From JBNRMR01 sp050942895 (GTDB taxonomy: Bacteria > Bacillota > Clostridia > Christensenellales > UBA1750): a stretch of 64,000 nucleotides of DNA. Numbering within the stretch: position 1 is the stretch's first letter; every line of letters starts with the position of its first letter. The notes under the pieces were generated by a model. The model worked only from the letters and a program-made list of their open reading frames with translations. It ran no database searches and had not been told where the DNA came from. The translations under genes and the position numbers were made by a program. Shown here piece by piece: positions 52,910 through 61,806 of this stretch. The stretch lies in the NCBI GenBank assembly GCA_050942895.1, contig JBMNOE010000001.1, positions 194,162 to 258,161 on the forward strand. Reading direction: 5' to 3'.

Positions 52910-53054
52910 TAGCAGGGGCATGATAAGGCCGGTTCAGGCCGCCCTCATCGCCCTGGGCGCAGTGTTTGTCATCATCGGCGTCTGGCGCGGGGAAGTAGCC
53001 ACTGTTTTAATGAAAGCAATATATATCTGTCTGGAGTGTATAGGTATTGGTTAG
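52884..53054 (+). CDS. 56-residue CXXC membrane protein, CD1871A-like
   Basis: A short gene with start ATG 52884, overlapping the end of tlpA by 26 bp. It encodes one hydrophobic segment (about residues 17-33), then WRGEVATVLMKAIYICLECI and a GIG end. The RGEV-x7-KAI-x2-CLEC pattern is that of the CD1871A family of CXXC proteins described in Clostridium difficile annotation. The redox-active CLEC would lie close to the membrane. It overlaps the next gene by 8 bp. The role is unknown; position suggests it links the TlpA lipoprotein to the iron-sulfur membrane protein. Confidence 0.85.
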   Translation: MKFLKALNDSRGMIRPVQAALIALGAVFVIIGVWRGEVATVLMKAIYICLECIGIG

Positions 53055-53970
53055 TTTTTTTCGCGGCCTCTTTAGCTTCCGCCATTTCAGATTGCTTGCC
53101 CAAAGCTGTTGGGCCTTGCTGACCAACAGCTACATCGTCGGTTTCTTTCAGGGGAAAATCTACTCCGGCAAACTTAAAAGCCTTTGCCTCCCGGGGCTTA
53201 ACTGCTATTCCTGCCCTGGCAGCCTTGGCTCCTGCCCCATCGGTTCTCTTCAGGCGGTTTTGGGCAGCGCCAAGTATAAGATATCATTTTATCTGCTGGG
53301 CTTTTTCCTGCTGATCGGCACCTTTTTAGGCCGCTTCGTCTGCGGGTTTCTTTGCCCTTTCGGGCTTTTGCAGGATTTGCTTAACAAGATCCCTTTCTTT
53401 AAAAAGATCAAAACCTTTCGGGGCGACAGGCTGCTGCGCAGCGCTAAATATCTCATATTGCTGATATTCGTGATAATCCTGCCCATGTTCGTGGTGGACG
53501 CCGCCGGCACAGGCTCGCCATGGTTCTGCAAATGGATATGCCCCGCAGGAACCTTCCAGGGAGGCATTCCCCTTGTGCTGGCCAACAGTTTTTTGCAGGA
53601 GATAGTCGGCTTTCTTTTCACATGGAAAGTTCTGATATTGGCGCTTACCATCTTCGCTTCAATCGTCATATACAGGCCATTTTGCAAGTATATCTGCCCT
53701 TTGGGCGCAATATATGCCCTTTTCAACAAGGTTGCCCTTTACCGCTACCATGTTAATGAAAACAAATGCACAAAATGCCTTAAGTGCGACAGCGCATGCC
53801 CCATGAACATCAGCCCCCACAGGGAAACCAACCATCCCGAATGCATACGCTGCGGCGACTGCAAATCCGCCTGCAAGTTTGGCGCCATTTCATCGGGCTT
53901 TTGCGCCGGCTCTGGGGAAAGGGGCGATAAAAAGCAGGAAACAAAGCAGGAAATGGAGGGCGGCGTCTAA
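53047..53970 (+). CDS. NapH-like membrane 4Fe-4S protein
   Basis: 307 aa; starts at TTG 53047 inside the end of the CXXC gene. Several membrane spans (about 78-97, 134-156, 176-198, 200-220) carry three CxxxCP motifs facing the membrane surface: CGFLCPFG, CKWICPAG and CKYICPLG. The C-terminus has two ferredoxin clusters, CTKCLKCDSACP and CIRCGDCKSACK. The early CYSCPGSLGSCPIG adds another Cys group. Family members pass electrons across the membrane (NapH, CcoG). Here it probably supplies electrons to the TlpA/CXXC pair. Confidence 0.9.
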   Translation: MVSFFRGLFSFRHFRLLAQSCWALLTNSYIVGFFQGKIYSGKLKSLCLPGLNCYSCPGSLGSCPIGSLQAVLGSAKYKISFYLLGFFLLIGTFLGRFVCGFLCPFGLLQDLLNKIPFFKKIKTFRGDRLLRSAKYLILLIFVIILPMFVVDAAGTGSPWFCKWICPAGTFQGGIPLVLANSFLQEIVGFLFTWKVLILALTIFASIVIYRPFCKYICPLGAIYALFNKVALYRYHVNENKCTKCLKCDSACPMNISPHRETNHPECIRCGDCKSACKFGAISSGFCAGSGERGDKKQETKQEMEGGV

Positions 53971-54090
53971 GCGTAACGCGAAAAACCGCCGAGCTATGGG
54001 CGCATATCATTTCGATCCATCGCTTTCCTTTAATGATGAAAACGAAAGCGCTCCATGCCGCCTCCATGTAAAAATCCAATAAAACAGCAA

Positions 54091-54135
54091 AAAGGGACCG
54101 CTGGCGTTATCCGTTCCGCCGCCAAGGGTCCCTTT
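54091..54135. terminator. Bidirectional terminator between the redox cassette and the glycan operon
   Basis: AAAGGGACC/GGTCCCTTT (9 bp) stacked, after a short internal mismatch, on TGGCG/CGCCA, with an A-rich left and AT-rich right flank. It ends the minus-strand GH42 operon and the plus-strand redox unit. Confidence 0.75.
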
Positions 54136-54184
54136 AAATAAATCTTAGGTACTGAAAGCCCTAAAAGGCCCCATGCCTGCTATC

Positions 54185-56203
54185 TTAGAAAACCTTTTTA
54201 AGTATTCTAAATTCCTGCGGGGCAAGAGTCATGCTCTTTTCCAAAGGCTCTTTGGAAATATAATCCTGATAGCTGCCATCCAGCGATATGGTTTTCTCAT
54301 CATCCTTCCAGTTGAAAACGAACAAAACCTCCTGGCCATCACCGGCCCTGCGCAGAGTCTCAATGCCATCGAAAGCCCTCTCGTTCCTTGAGGCGTCGAT
54401 GCCCGCATCGCCGCAGATATCCCGCATCAAGGCTGAAAACGCATCCCCCTGAAGCTGGGTTCCCACGTACCAGGCAAAGCCCTTTCCAAAGTCGTTTCTG
54501 GAAACCACGGCCTCGCCCTCCTTGTAGCTTTGGGTATAAACGGCTTTAATTTCGGCCTGTCCGCTTAAAAGCTCGCTCCAAAGGCCATCCTGTGAAACGG
54601 TGCCCCCATCGCCGTTTTTATAGCAGACTTCCGCCTTGCTGGACTGGAAAACCGGCTCCACTTCCTGTACCGTTATGCCGAAAACATCCGTCAGGCCCGA
54701 GGGCAGTGAATCGGTGTAGCCCACATTGTCCTCATTTTTAACCGCGGTAAGGAATGTGGCCAGAACAGTCCCGCCATTTTGTACAAACTCCCTTACCTTA
54801 GCCTTGGTTTCATCCGTCATCACAAATGCGGCGGGCAAAACCAGAAGCTTATACGCGCTGAAATCCGCCCGGGGTGAAATGACATCAGTGCCGACGCCCA
54901 TGTCCATCAGCTTTTGATAATAGCAGGTGGCATGCTCTAAATATCCAAGCTCCGGGCTGTTTGCGGGCTTTATTTTGTATGCCCAAAGGCTGTCATAATC
55001 CACGCAGACGGCCGCCTGCGAGCAGACTTTTAGCTCTCCTATGGGCTCAAGTCGCCGCATCAGCTCAGCCGTCTCCTTCATTTCGTAGTATCTTCTTCTG
55101 GGCACGCCGTCCATGTCGACGATTGCGTAGTTAAGCTGCTCCGCGCCGAAGGGGAATGTTCTGAACTGGAAATGCAGCATCATTTCCCCGCCGTGGGCAA
55201 AAGAATGCACCGTCGCCCTTTTTAGAGCGCCCGGATTTGTCTGAAGCCGGCCGGAACCGCCCAGTCTGTGGCCGCCTCCGGACATGAACTCCAGCACCCA
55301 AAAGCGCCCGTCGCCCTTCACGCCGCGCCCAAATGCATAGGGGAAAGAATCTACCCTGGAGTCACGCAGGCTTGGGTAGAAGTCGAAGGCGTAAACGTCC
55401 AGATCTTTAAAGCTCCTATAATAATCTATGCTGTTGGTGGCAAGGCCCGTACCGTTTGTGGTGACGGGATAATCAGTGTATTTCTTCAAAACCTCCGACT
55501 GCACCGCCTGAAACTCAATCTGGCTTTCGCTTGAAAAGCGCTCAAACTCCATGCGCACGGTGGGATTTTCGTGGTGGGCATTGATGGCGTTTTGCGCCCC
55601 TACCTCGATGGCGTTCACCGGCGGGCTGATCTGGTCAAAGCTTTCATATTCCTGCGCCCAGAATATGCCCCCGCTCCTGCGGTTGAACTCGCTTATATCG
55701 CCATACTTCGCCTCGAGCCATGCGCTGAACTTTTTGCGGCATGTGGGGCAGCAGCAGCGCCCGGTGACCTCCTGTGCGGGCTCGTTGTCTATCTGAAACC
55801 CCAGCACATGGGGGTTATTGCCGTAATGCCTTGCGATCGCCTCTGTGACCTGGGCGCAGTGGCGGCGGTAATCCTGGCTGTTATAGCAGTAATGTCGCCT
55901 TCCGCCGAAGGGCCTTTTTACGCCGCGGTTGTCCACATAGGCCATGTCATATTTGAAGAACAGCCATGCCGGCGGACAGGCCGTGGGCGTGCAGATGACT
56001 GTTTTGATGCCATGCTTCCCCAGCTCATCCACCACCGGATCCAGCCAGCCAAACTCAAACCTGCCGGCCTCCGGCTCCCAGCGATTCCAGGCGAACTCGC
56101 CCATTCTAACGGTGTTTATTCCCGATTCTATCAGCAACTTGATATCATGGCGCAGCTCATCCGCGTTTTTGTGCTCGGGGTAGTAAGAAGCCCCGTAATG
56201 CAA
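54185..56203 (-). CDS. GH42 beta-galactosidase
   Basis: 672 aa from TTG 56203, placed 8 nt after AGGAG; a GTG three codons earlier overlaps that site but is possible. The typical opening is GASYYPEH. Acid/base Glu is in LGFQIDNEP (about residue 141), nucleophile Glu in FWVLEFMSGG (about 305). RCCCPTC (about 149-155) is the zinc-binding Cys cluster of the family. A trimerisation domain (about 400-590) and C-terminal beta domain follow. No signal peptide, so it cleaves imported galactosides in the cytosol. It is last in the operon, 5 bp after the fucosidase. Confidence 0.94.
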   Translation of the reverse strand: MHYGASYYPEHKNADELRHDIKLLIESGINTVRMGEFAWNRWEPEAGRFEFGWLDPVVDELGKHGIKTVICTPTACPPAWLFFKYDMAYVDNRGVKRPFGGRRHYCYNSQDYRRHCAQVTEAIARHYGNNPHVLGFQIDNEPAQEVTGRCCCPTCRKKFSAWLEAKYGDISEFNRRSGGIFWAQEYESFDQISPPVNAIEVGAQNAINAHHENPTVRMEFERFSSESQIEFQAVQSEVLKKYTDYPVTTNGTGLATNSIDYYRSFKDLDVYAFDFYPSLRDSRVDSFPYAFGRGVKGDGRFWVLEFMSGGGHRLGGSGRLQTNPGALKRATVHSFAHGGEMMLHFQFRTFPFGAEQLNYAIVDMDGVPRRRYYEMKETAELMRRLEPIGELKVCSQAAVCVDYDSLWAYKIKPANSPELGYLEHATCYYQKLMDMGVGTDVISPRADFSAYKLLVLPAAFVMTDETKAKVREFVQNGGTVLATFLTAVKNEDNVGYTDSLPSGLTDVFGITVQEVEPVFQSSKAEVCYKNGDGGTVSQDGLWSELLSGQAEIKAVYTQSYKEGEAVVSRNDFGKGFAWYVGTQLQGDAFSALMRDICGDAGIDASRNERAFDGIETLRRAGDGQEVLFVFNWKDDEKTISLDGSYQDYISKEPLEKSMTLAPQEFRILKKVF

Positions 56204-56208
56204 TCCCC

Positions 56209-57558
56209 TCACTCCTTCCCCGTGAAATAGATATCGGCATCTTCCGGCTTCGGTATGGCCCTGTCCAAGGCCAGCTTCACCACCGTGACCGTCTTTTCCG
56301 AAATATCCTCAGGCAGGCGAATGCCTATTCCGCTTTCGTCCTGAGTGAACTCGCAGCTTTTGCCGCCCAGAATCTGCGCCGACAATATCTTAGCCTCTAT
56401 AGCCGGCAGCTTCAGCGCTCCAAATGTCTTCACATCCTGCACATGCAGATATATATTATCCTCTTTATAAACGGAGCCGAACACATCGTCCTCCGGCTGG
56501 AAAGGCCCTGCGAAGGTTCCATAAACGGCCTCGGCGTTTTCCCTTATCCAGTCTCCCAGTTCCTTCAGGCGGCCCCTTACTTCGTCCGATAGCTTCCCGT
56601 TCTTGTCCGGGCCAATATTCAAAAGGAGATTGCCGCCCCTGCATATAATATCCGACAGCATTTTTATCAGGAACCCCAGGTCGGACACGGGGTCATCCGG
56701 CATCCAGCCCCAGGAAACTCCCGAACATATGCATATGCACTTTTCCCATGGCACGGGGACTATATCCCCCTTCATTTCATGGGAACCCTCGTCGCAGTAG
56801 AAGTCTCCCTGCCAGCCGGAGCGGGGGTTGATAACCGCCTTGGGGCTGTTCTCGCGGGCCATCCTGTTGAGCTTTTCAGGCTCCCAGAACCATGCGCTCG
56901 ATGCATCGCTGCCCTTATGGGCCAGCCAGCCCCCGTCATACCACAGAATGTCTATGGGGCCGTAGTTGGTGGTCAGCTCGCCCACCTGATCGTAGCACTG
57001 CTTCTTCATCAGCGCTGCGTTTTCAGGCAGGCCTTCCGGGTCGAAGTACCCGGGGAAGCGCCAGTCCATGGGGGAGTAATATATGCCGACCTTCATTCCC
57101 TCCTCACGGGCAGCCTTAACATATTCGCCCACGAAATCCCTGCGGGAAGCGCTGTCCCAGCTTGTGAAGCTTTCATAGCTGCCGGGGCTGTTCCAAAGGG
57201 AGAAGCCGTCATGGTGCCTGGACACCATCACCATATACTTTGCTCCCATATCTTTTGCTAGGTCAACCCATTCGCTTGGGCTGAAATTTTCAGGATTGAA
57301 CTCGTCTGCCAGCTTGCTGTATTCTTCATAGGGTATCTGCTCATTGTGGCGCACCCATTCGCCCCTGCCCAGAATCGAATATAGCCCCCAATGGATGAAC
57401 ATGCCCACCTTGGCATCCTTCCACCACTGCATATCCTCCTTTGAAAGGCGCAGCTCATCGCAGCGGACACCCCCGAGGCTCTTGAAGTTGATGCTGCTTT
57501 TAAGCATCGACTGAAGCTCGGCGCCCGTCATTTCCTTAGATAGCTTTTTTACTGCCAT
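56209..57558 (-). CDS. GH29 alpha-L-fucosidase
   Basis: 449 aa retaining fucosidase. KVGMFIHWGLYSILGRGEWV and SRHHDGFSLWNSP are the classic substrate-binding motifs; DILWYDGGW carries the nucleophile Asp208. LLLNIGPDKNGKL ends the catalytic barrel. A C-terminal beta domain is present. No signal peptide. Overlaps the upstream gene by 10 bp and precedes GH42. Released L-fucose would feed fucI at 41.9 kb, which is in a separate unit. Confidence 0.94.
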   Translation of the reverse strand: MAVKKLSKEMTGAELQSMLKSSINFKSLGGVRCDELRLSKEDMQWWKDAKVGMFIHWGLYSILGRGEWVRHNEQIPYEEYSKLADEFNPENFSPSEWVDLAKDMGAKYMVMVSRHHDGFSLWNSPGSYESFTSWDSASRRDFVGEYVKAAREEGMKVGIYYSPMDWRFPGYFDPEGLPENAALMKKQCYDQVGELTTNYGPIDILWYDGGWLAHKGSDASSAWFWEPEKLNRMARENSPKAVINPRSGWQGDFYCDEGSHEMKGDIVPVPWEKCICICSGVSWGWMPDDPVSDLGFLIKMLSDIICRGGNLLLNIGPDKNGKLSDEVRGRLKELGDWIRENAEAVYGTFAGPFQPEDDVFGSVYKEDNIYLHVQDVKTFGALKLPAIEAKILSAQILGGKSCEFTQDESGIGIRLPEDISEKTVTVVKLALDRAIPKPEDADIYFTGKE

Positions 57559-60269
57559 AGTTCTTCCTCCTTTTCATACAGCCAGTCCAATGAATCCAGA
57601 GACTCGCCCACAAGCTGAGCGTTTCTGGCGGAAAGCTTTTCTTTTGCCGAAACCACTCCCGCCACTATGAATCCTCCGGTTCCCATGTATATGGAGTGTC
57701 TGCCCTTTTCATATTTGAACGCATGTATATTAACCGAGGGCGCACCCTCTACCTTTACAGCGTTTTGGTAGAGCACCGCCAGGCCTCCCCTGTCGTCTGC
57801 ATGGGTGTTGGTCTCAAGCTCGGGAACTTGCAGCCATTGGATGGCCCTTGCGTTCATGTAGCCGATAAGGACATAGCAGTCCTCCTCGCATTCGATATCA
57901 ATGGTGACGCCATCGGCGATGGCATTGCCAAGGTTGAAGCGAATGCCCGTTAGGTTTTTAAGCTCCGGCGCAAACTCTTTTATCTTGTTTTCACTGTCTG
58001 TAAATACGCTCTGGTTGGCGGAAAAGGCGTATGTTTCGCCGCCGCTCAGCAGCTTAAAGGGCGCCGCCTTCAAAGGCTCCGCGCTAAAAAGCTGCCCGGG
58101 CGAAACGGGTCTTTGCCCGGCTTCAAGCTTTTCGATGTTCCAGCGCAGGCTTTCCACGTCCTTTTCATACATGGGCAGGCACTGCGTCCAGTGTCCGAAT
58201 GCCTCTCCGTCTGGGAAAGGTATCTTCCTCTGTTTGGTCAGCATGCTGTTGGCGTAAAGGTATGTCTTATCGGTCAGCTCAGCAAGGCGGCGGTACAGCG
58301 CAAGGGCGTCCTCCGCCTTTTCAAGGGCGCTTTTAAGGAGAGAGACATCCCCGCCGAAGCTTTCATCCATGGTGTATTTATATCTTAGAATATCCAAAGC
58401 GGCGTCAGTTTGCCGGGCGTAAAACTCGCTCATGAGGCTGATTGCCTCGATGTCGTTGCCCAGCCGCTCGAACTCCTCGCGGTTATTCGATATATCCCCC
58501 CTGTCGATCGAACGGAAGGCTCCCCTTGAATGATCCGCAAAATACTCCACGTCGTCGATCATGTCAGCGGGAGTTTCACCCACATGGCCTTCGCTCCTCA
58601 GTTCTTTTTGGATAAACTCATCCGGCTGTTCGCCCTTGCGGGCCACCGAGTGCCAAAGCTCCAGGTTGGGCCTGTATCTTTTCACATTGGTCATCTGGCT
58701 TAAAGTCATCCCAAGGCTCATCGTCTGGCGATTGCCCTCGGTGATACCTACGCGGCCGAGGATCCGGCTCTGGCACTGGGCAGCGTCCTCAAAGGCGTCG
58801 ATTATCTTCCCCGCGCTCTCAGCGCTGCAGCCAAACATCTTCGATAGCGCGTCGGCCCAGTATATCCGCTCGCTGCGCTCGTCCCTGTCTGCCTTCCAGG
58901 CATAGCGGAACCATGCCTTATACCAGACGGCATCCCTTTTGATCTGCTCAAGGCGTGGGTTTTCCTTATCGGGGGAATAGGGCCAGTCCCAGTAGAACAG
59001 CGGGTAAAGATGCAGCCCGTTGCAGCCCAGACGGTCCCTTCCCGCCTGCACACATTTTTGAATGAAATGTGGCGCAATGAAGCGGAATGGCTCCAGATTT
59101 GCCAGTATATGAACGTTCATGATATGCGCCTGGCCCAGGCCGTTCAGCGAACGGTGGGTTTCCTGCCACCTGCCGCGGGGGTAATATGTGGTCAGCCCTT
59201 CGCCGTTATACTTCCACATGGTGTATATGTCGGGATAAACCTCCATGCCCTTCGTCATGGCATCGTAGGGATCGCAGTCGTGGCCCCTTAAAATGACCGG
59301 CGGGTTTTCGGTGAGCCCGGCTTCCTTTATGCCCTCTTTCACGGCCGGCAAAATGGTCTGCACAAACCACCTGGTCTTGTTATCGTTGCCGCGCAGGGCC
59401 TCACCAAGACAGACCATCAGCCCCACATGGGGGAATGCCTTTATGAACTCAATTATTGCCTTCTTTGTGTAGTCTGCCACCAATGGGTGGATGGTGTTTT
59501 GAAGATGATCCAGGCCATGCTTTTGCCCAAATGGCAGAGGAATGTGAATATTATAGAACTTTTGCACCAGCCAGATGCCCCTGCGGTCGCATTCATTGGT
59601 TATCCAGTGGAACATTGCTCGGTTTTTCTCAAATACTTCCTCGCTCACCTCCAGTGCTTCGGGATAGCCCGGCACCTTCACCAGCGACGAGAACGGATGG
59701 CCGCTCCAGATGTAAAGGATGTTGCAGCGGTTCCATGTCATCATCTCCAGAAAATCTTCCCACATTTTTCTGTCATAGAACCATGGGAAGCGCTCCGGCG
59801 TGATGGGATATTCATATGTGAGCCTTGGCGGCTCTATCTTTGTCTTCTGCAGGCCTATGGCAGGGCCTCTTAGCCTGAACTCGGGCTCATCCCCAAAGGC
59901 GAGCTCGCGGGGCAGTTCCCCCTGCGCCTTTATGCGCTCGCAAAGCTCAAGGCAGCCGTAAAGGCAGCCTGTCTCACTGCCGCCGCTTATTACCAGCAGC
60001 TTTCCCGGGCAGCTTTGAATGTAAAAACCCTCTCCATGGGGCTCCTTGCTGTGATATATGATGATCTCGTCCCTTTCAAGCCTTTGGACGAACTCGTCCT
60101 GCGCCCTCACTCCGGCGTATATGCGCAGCGTCTCAGAGCGTTCCTGCGGCACGCCTTCGCTTTTTACGACGGCATAGCCCGCTTCCCTTAAAAAGGACTC
60201 TATGTAGGAAAGGCCGGTTTCAATTCTGGGTGAACTGCTTGTGCAAATCAGTTCTATGGTCTTAGTCAT
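57549..60269 (-). CDS. Large GH67/GH115/GH20-like putative glycosidase
   Basis: 906 aa. The N-terminal 130 residues look like the alpha/beta domain preceding the barrel in GH67, GH84, GH20 and GH115 enzymes (LLVISGGSETGCLYGCLELC). A barrel-like region follows, with WNRCNILYIWSGHPF, VGLMVCLGEALRGNDN (Glu290) and VILRGHDCDPYDAM. The helical part from about 540 to 780 is Lys/Glu-rich, and the last 150 residues are beta-rich. It has no signal peptide. It lies first of three hydrolase genes with GH29 and GH42. I do not recognise a characterised family, so substrate and mechanism are open. AGGAGG precedes the ATG. Confidence 0.72.
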   Translation of the reverse strand: MTKTIELICTSSSPRIETGLSYIESFLREAGYAVVKSEGVPQERSETLRIYAGVRAQDEFVQRLERDEIIIYHSKEPHGEGFYIQSCPGKLLVISGGSETGCLYGCLELCERIKAQGELPRELAFGDEPEFRLRGPAIGLQKTKIEPPRLTYEYPITPERFPWFYDRKMWEDFLEMMTWNRCNILYIWSGHPFSSLVKVPGYPEALEVSEEVFEKNRAMFHWITNECDRRGIWLVQKFYNIHIPLPFGQKHGLDHLQNTIHPLVADYTKKAIIEFIKAFPHVGLMVCLGEALRGNDNKTRWFVQTILPAVKEGIKEAGLTENPPVILRGHDCDPYDAMTKGMEVYPDIYTMWKYNGEGLTTYYPRGRWQETHRSLNGLGQAHIMNVHILANLEPFRFIAPHFIQKCVQAGRDRLGCNGLHLYPLFYWDWPYSPDKENPRLEQIKRDAVWYKAWFRYAWKADRDERSERIYWADALSKMFGCSAESAGKIIDAFEDAAQCQSRILGRVGITEGNRQTMSLGMTLSQMTNVKRYRPNLELWHSVARKGEQPDEFIQKELRSEGHVGETPADMIDDVEYFADHSRGAFRSIDRGDISNNREEFERLGNDIEAISLMSEFYARQTDAALDILRYKYTMDESFGGDVSLLKSALEKAEDALALYRRLAELTDKTYLYANSMLTKQRKIPFPDGEAFGHWTQCLPMYEKDVESLRWNIEKLEAGQRPVSPGQLFSAEPLKAAPFKLLSGGETYAFSANQSVFTDSENKIKEFAPELKNLTGIRFNLGNAIADGVTIDIECEEDCYVLIGYMNARAIQWLQVPELETNTHADDRGGLAVLYQNAVKVEGAPSVNIHAFKYEKGRHSIYMGTGGFIVAGVVSAKEKLSARNAQLVGESLDSLDWLYEKEEELWQ

Positions 60270-60352
60270 ACATTCCTCCTGGCTTTTTTCTTTTTTCTTC
60301 TTCCTTCATATATTTCTTTTGATTTTCCACATGCTAAAAATGCTAAGAAATG

Positions 60353-61447
60353 CTAAAAAAGTTCAATGTTGTTTTTATCCAAAACATCCTGCACTTTGAC
60401 CGCCCTGCCATAGCTCATCGACTCCTTTATCGCCTCCATCACGGCTATGGTGCGTATGCCTTCGCGCAAATCCGGCTTGGCGGCCCGGCCTGCGTTCATC
60501 TCTGCGGCGAAGTCCTCGATGTAATTTTGATATTCTCCCGCATGGTGGGTCGCGCCCTCAAAGCGGTAATAATAGCCCCATCTGTCGGATAAATCCAGCT
60601 CGTGGGCCTCGTTTCCGTTCTCGTCGAACTTATAGACATACGAAAGGTTTGAGCCGCCCAGGCAGACCCCCTTAGTTCCCCTCAGAGTGCAGCTTATGGA
60701 TTGCTGAACATTTCCCGGCAAAGACGGCGAGGCGTAAACGCCGTTGACGCTGGCGCAAAGGCCGTCGCTATTGGTTAAAAGCACCTTCATGGCGTCCGGG
60801 GAATCGATGCCCCTGGATTTTGTGTTTGCGCTGGTCACACCTGCGGCATATACGCTTTGAACATCGCCCAGATACCACACGGCAAGGTCCACCGGATGAA
60901 CCAAAAAATTATACATCCACGAAAAGCCCTTTTGATGACTCCAGCCTTTGTCCAGAAACCAGCGGGAATCGCTGATGTAATGGGTCTCCAAAGTAATCAG
61001 CTCCCCCAGCTTTCCGGCCTCATAGTCCTTCCTTTGCTGCATTGCAGACTCGAAATACCGTGAGCTTTGCCCCACAAATACGCTTTTGCCCGTCTCTTTT
61101 TGCACCTTCAGCAGATCATTTGCTTCCTCCAGGTCCACCAGCAGCGGCTTCGTGCATATCACATGCTTTCCCGCCTTGAGCGCCATCTTTATATGCAGAG
61201 CATGCAGCTGATCCGGCGTGTATATGCCGATGACATCGATGGCGGGATCCTCCAGCATGTCCTCATATCGGGTGGTATATCTGTCAAATCCGAACTCATC
61301 GCGCCTACTTTTGCAAAGCTCCTCGTTCAGATCGCATATATTGCCTAATCTCCAGCTTTTGCTGCTTAGCGCCGCAGACATTATGCTGCGACCTTCCCCC
61401 AAGCCCAGTACTCCCAGCGTCCAAATTCCGCTCATTCCTTTTTTCAC
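60353..61447 (-). CDS. Gfo/Idh/MocA-family NAD(P)-dependent oxidoreductase
   Basis: 364 aa. The Rossmann fold begins LGVLGLGEGRSIMSAA; KAGKHVICTKPLLVDLEEAN holds the conserved KP; the C-terminal alpha/beta domain carries LETHYISDSRWFLDKG and NFLVHPVDLAVWYLGD (putative catalytic His). The start may be four codons later (MSGIWT). First gene of the four-gene glycan operon, 84 bp before the large glycosidase. A sugar-oxidation step, or the NAD-dependent hydrolysis known for GH109 members, is possible. Confidence 0.88.
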   Translation of the reverse strand: MKKGMSGIWTLGVLGLGEGRSIMSAALSSKSWRLGNICDLNEELCKSRRDEFGFDRYTTRYEDMLEDPAIDVIGIYTPDQLHALHIKMALKAGKHVICTKPLLVDLEEANDLLKVQKETGKSVFVGQSSRYFESAMQQRKDYEAGKLGELITLETHYISDSRWFLDKGWSHQKGFSWMYNFLVHPVDLAVWYLGDVQSVYAAGVTSANTKSRGIDSPDAMKVLLTNSDGLCASVNGVYASPSLPGNVQQSISCTLRGTKGVCLGGSNLSYVYKFDENGNEAHELDLSDRWGYYYRFEGATHHAGEYQNYIEDFAAEMNAGRAAKPDLREGIRTIAVMEAIKESMSYGRAVKVQDVLDKNNIELF

Positions 61448-61704
61448 TCCACTTTTTCCTTATGCTTCATATTATATTCTGCGCCGCATCGGCATTTTAA
61501 AAACCAGCCTCCGCCACAAATTTTGCGAGGAACCAGCCCGGCGGCGCCCATAATCTATCACAATCCATACGGCAATTATCTGCAATATCCCTCGCCATGG
61601 CCGTCCATGCCCGCAATTTTCAGCGCCAAATCCTGCGCTTTCCTCAGCTTTATGCAAAGTAAAATGCTTGTTTTCTGCAAAAAACGCAAAAATTTGCTAT
61701 GATA
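61448..61704 (-). promoter_or_regulatory. Long leader of the glycan operon
   Basis: About 250 nt between the promoter at 61705-61733 and the oxidoreductase start. Its lower half is GC-rich with several possible local stems around 61490-61560. I do not recognise a riboswitch or a credible gene in it; a 61-codon open frame here has no ribosome binding site. Confidence 0.35.
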
Positions 61705-61733
61705 ATTATATACTCTAAACCCGGATACTACAA
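61705..61733 (-). promoter_or_regulatory. Promoter of the glycan operon
   Basis: Minus strand -35 TTGTAG (61728-61733), 17-nt spacer, consensus -10 TATAAT (61705-61710). It lies just downstream of the terminator of the neighbouring gene. Confidence 0.7.
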
Positions 61734-61767
61734 GGCTAAGTTTCCTTTACTTAGAAAAACTGCTCAT

Positions 61768-61797
61768 AAAAAAAGGACGCCTGCGCGTCCCTTTCTT
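61768..61797 (-). terminator. Terminator after the glycerol-1-phosphate dehydrogenase gene
   Basis: GGGACGC-GCAG-GCGTCC hairpin on the minus strand (stem 61775-61780 with 61785-61790, plus flanking A-T pairs) followed by seven T. It is 10 bp beyond the stop codon. Confidence 0.82.
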
Positions 61798-61806
61798 TTG
61801 ATGTCA

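Noticed and set aside
61472..61657. 61-codon open frame in the leader of the glycan operon
   Set aside because: No ribosome binding site precedes it and the translation resembles nothing known; the region is better read as untranslated leader.
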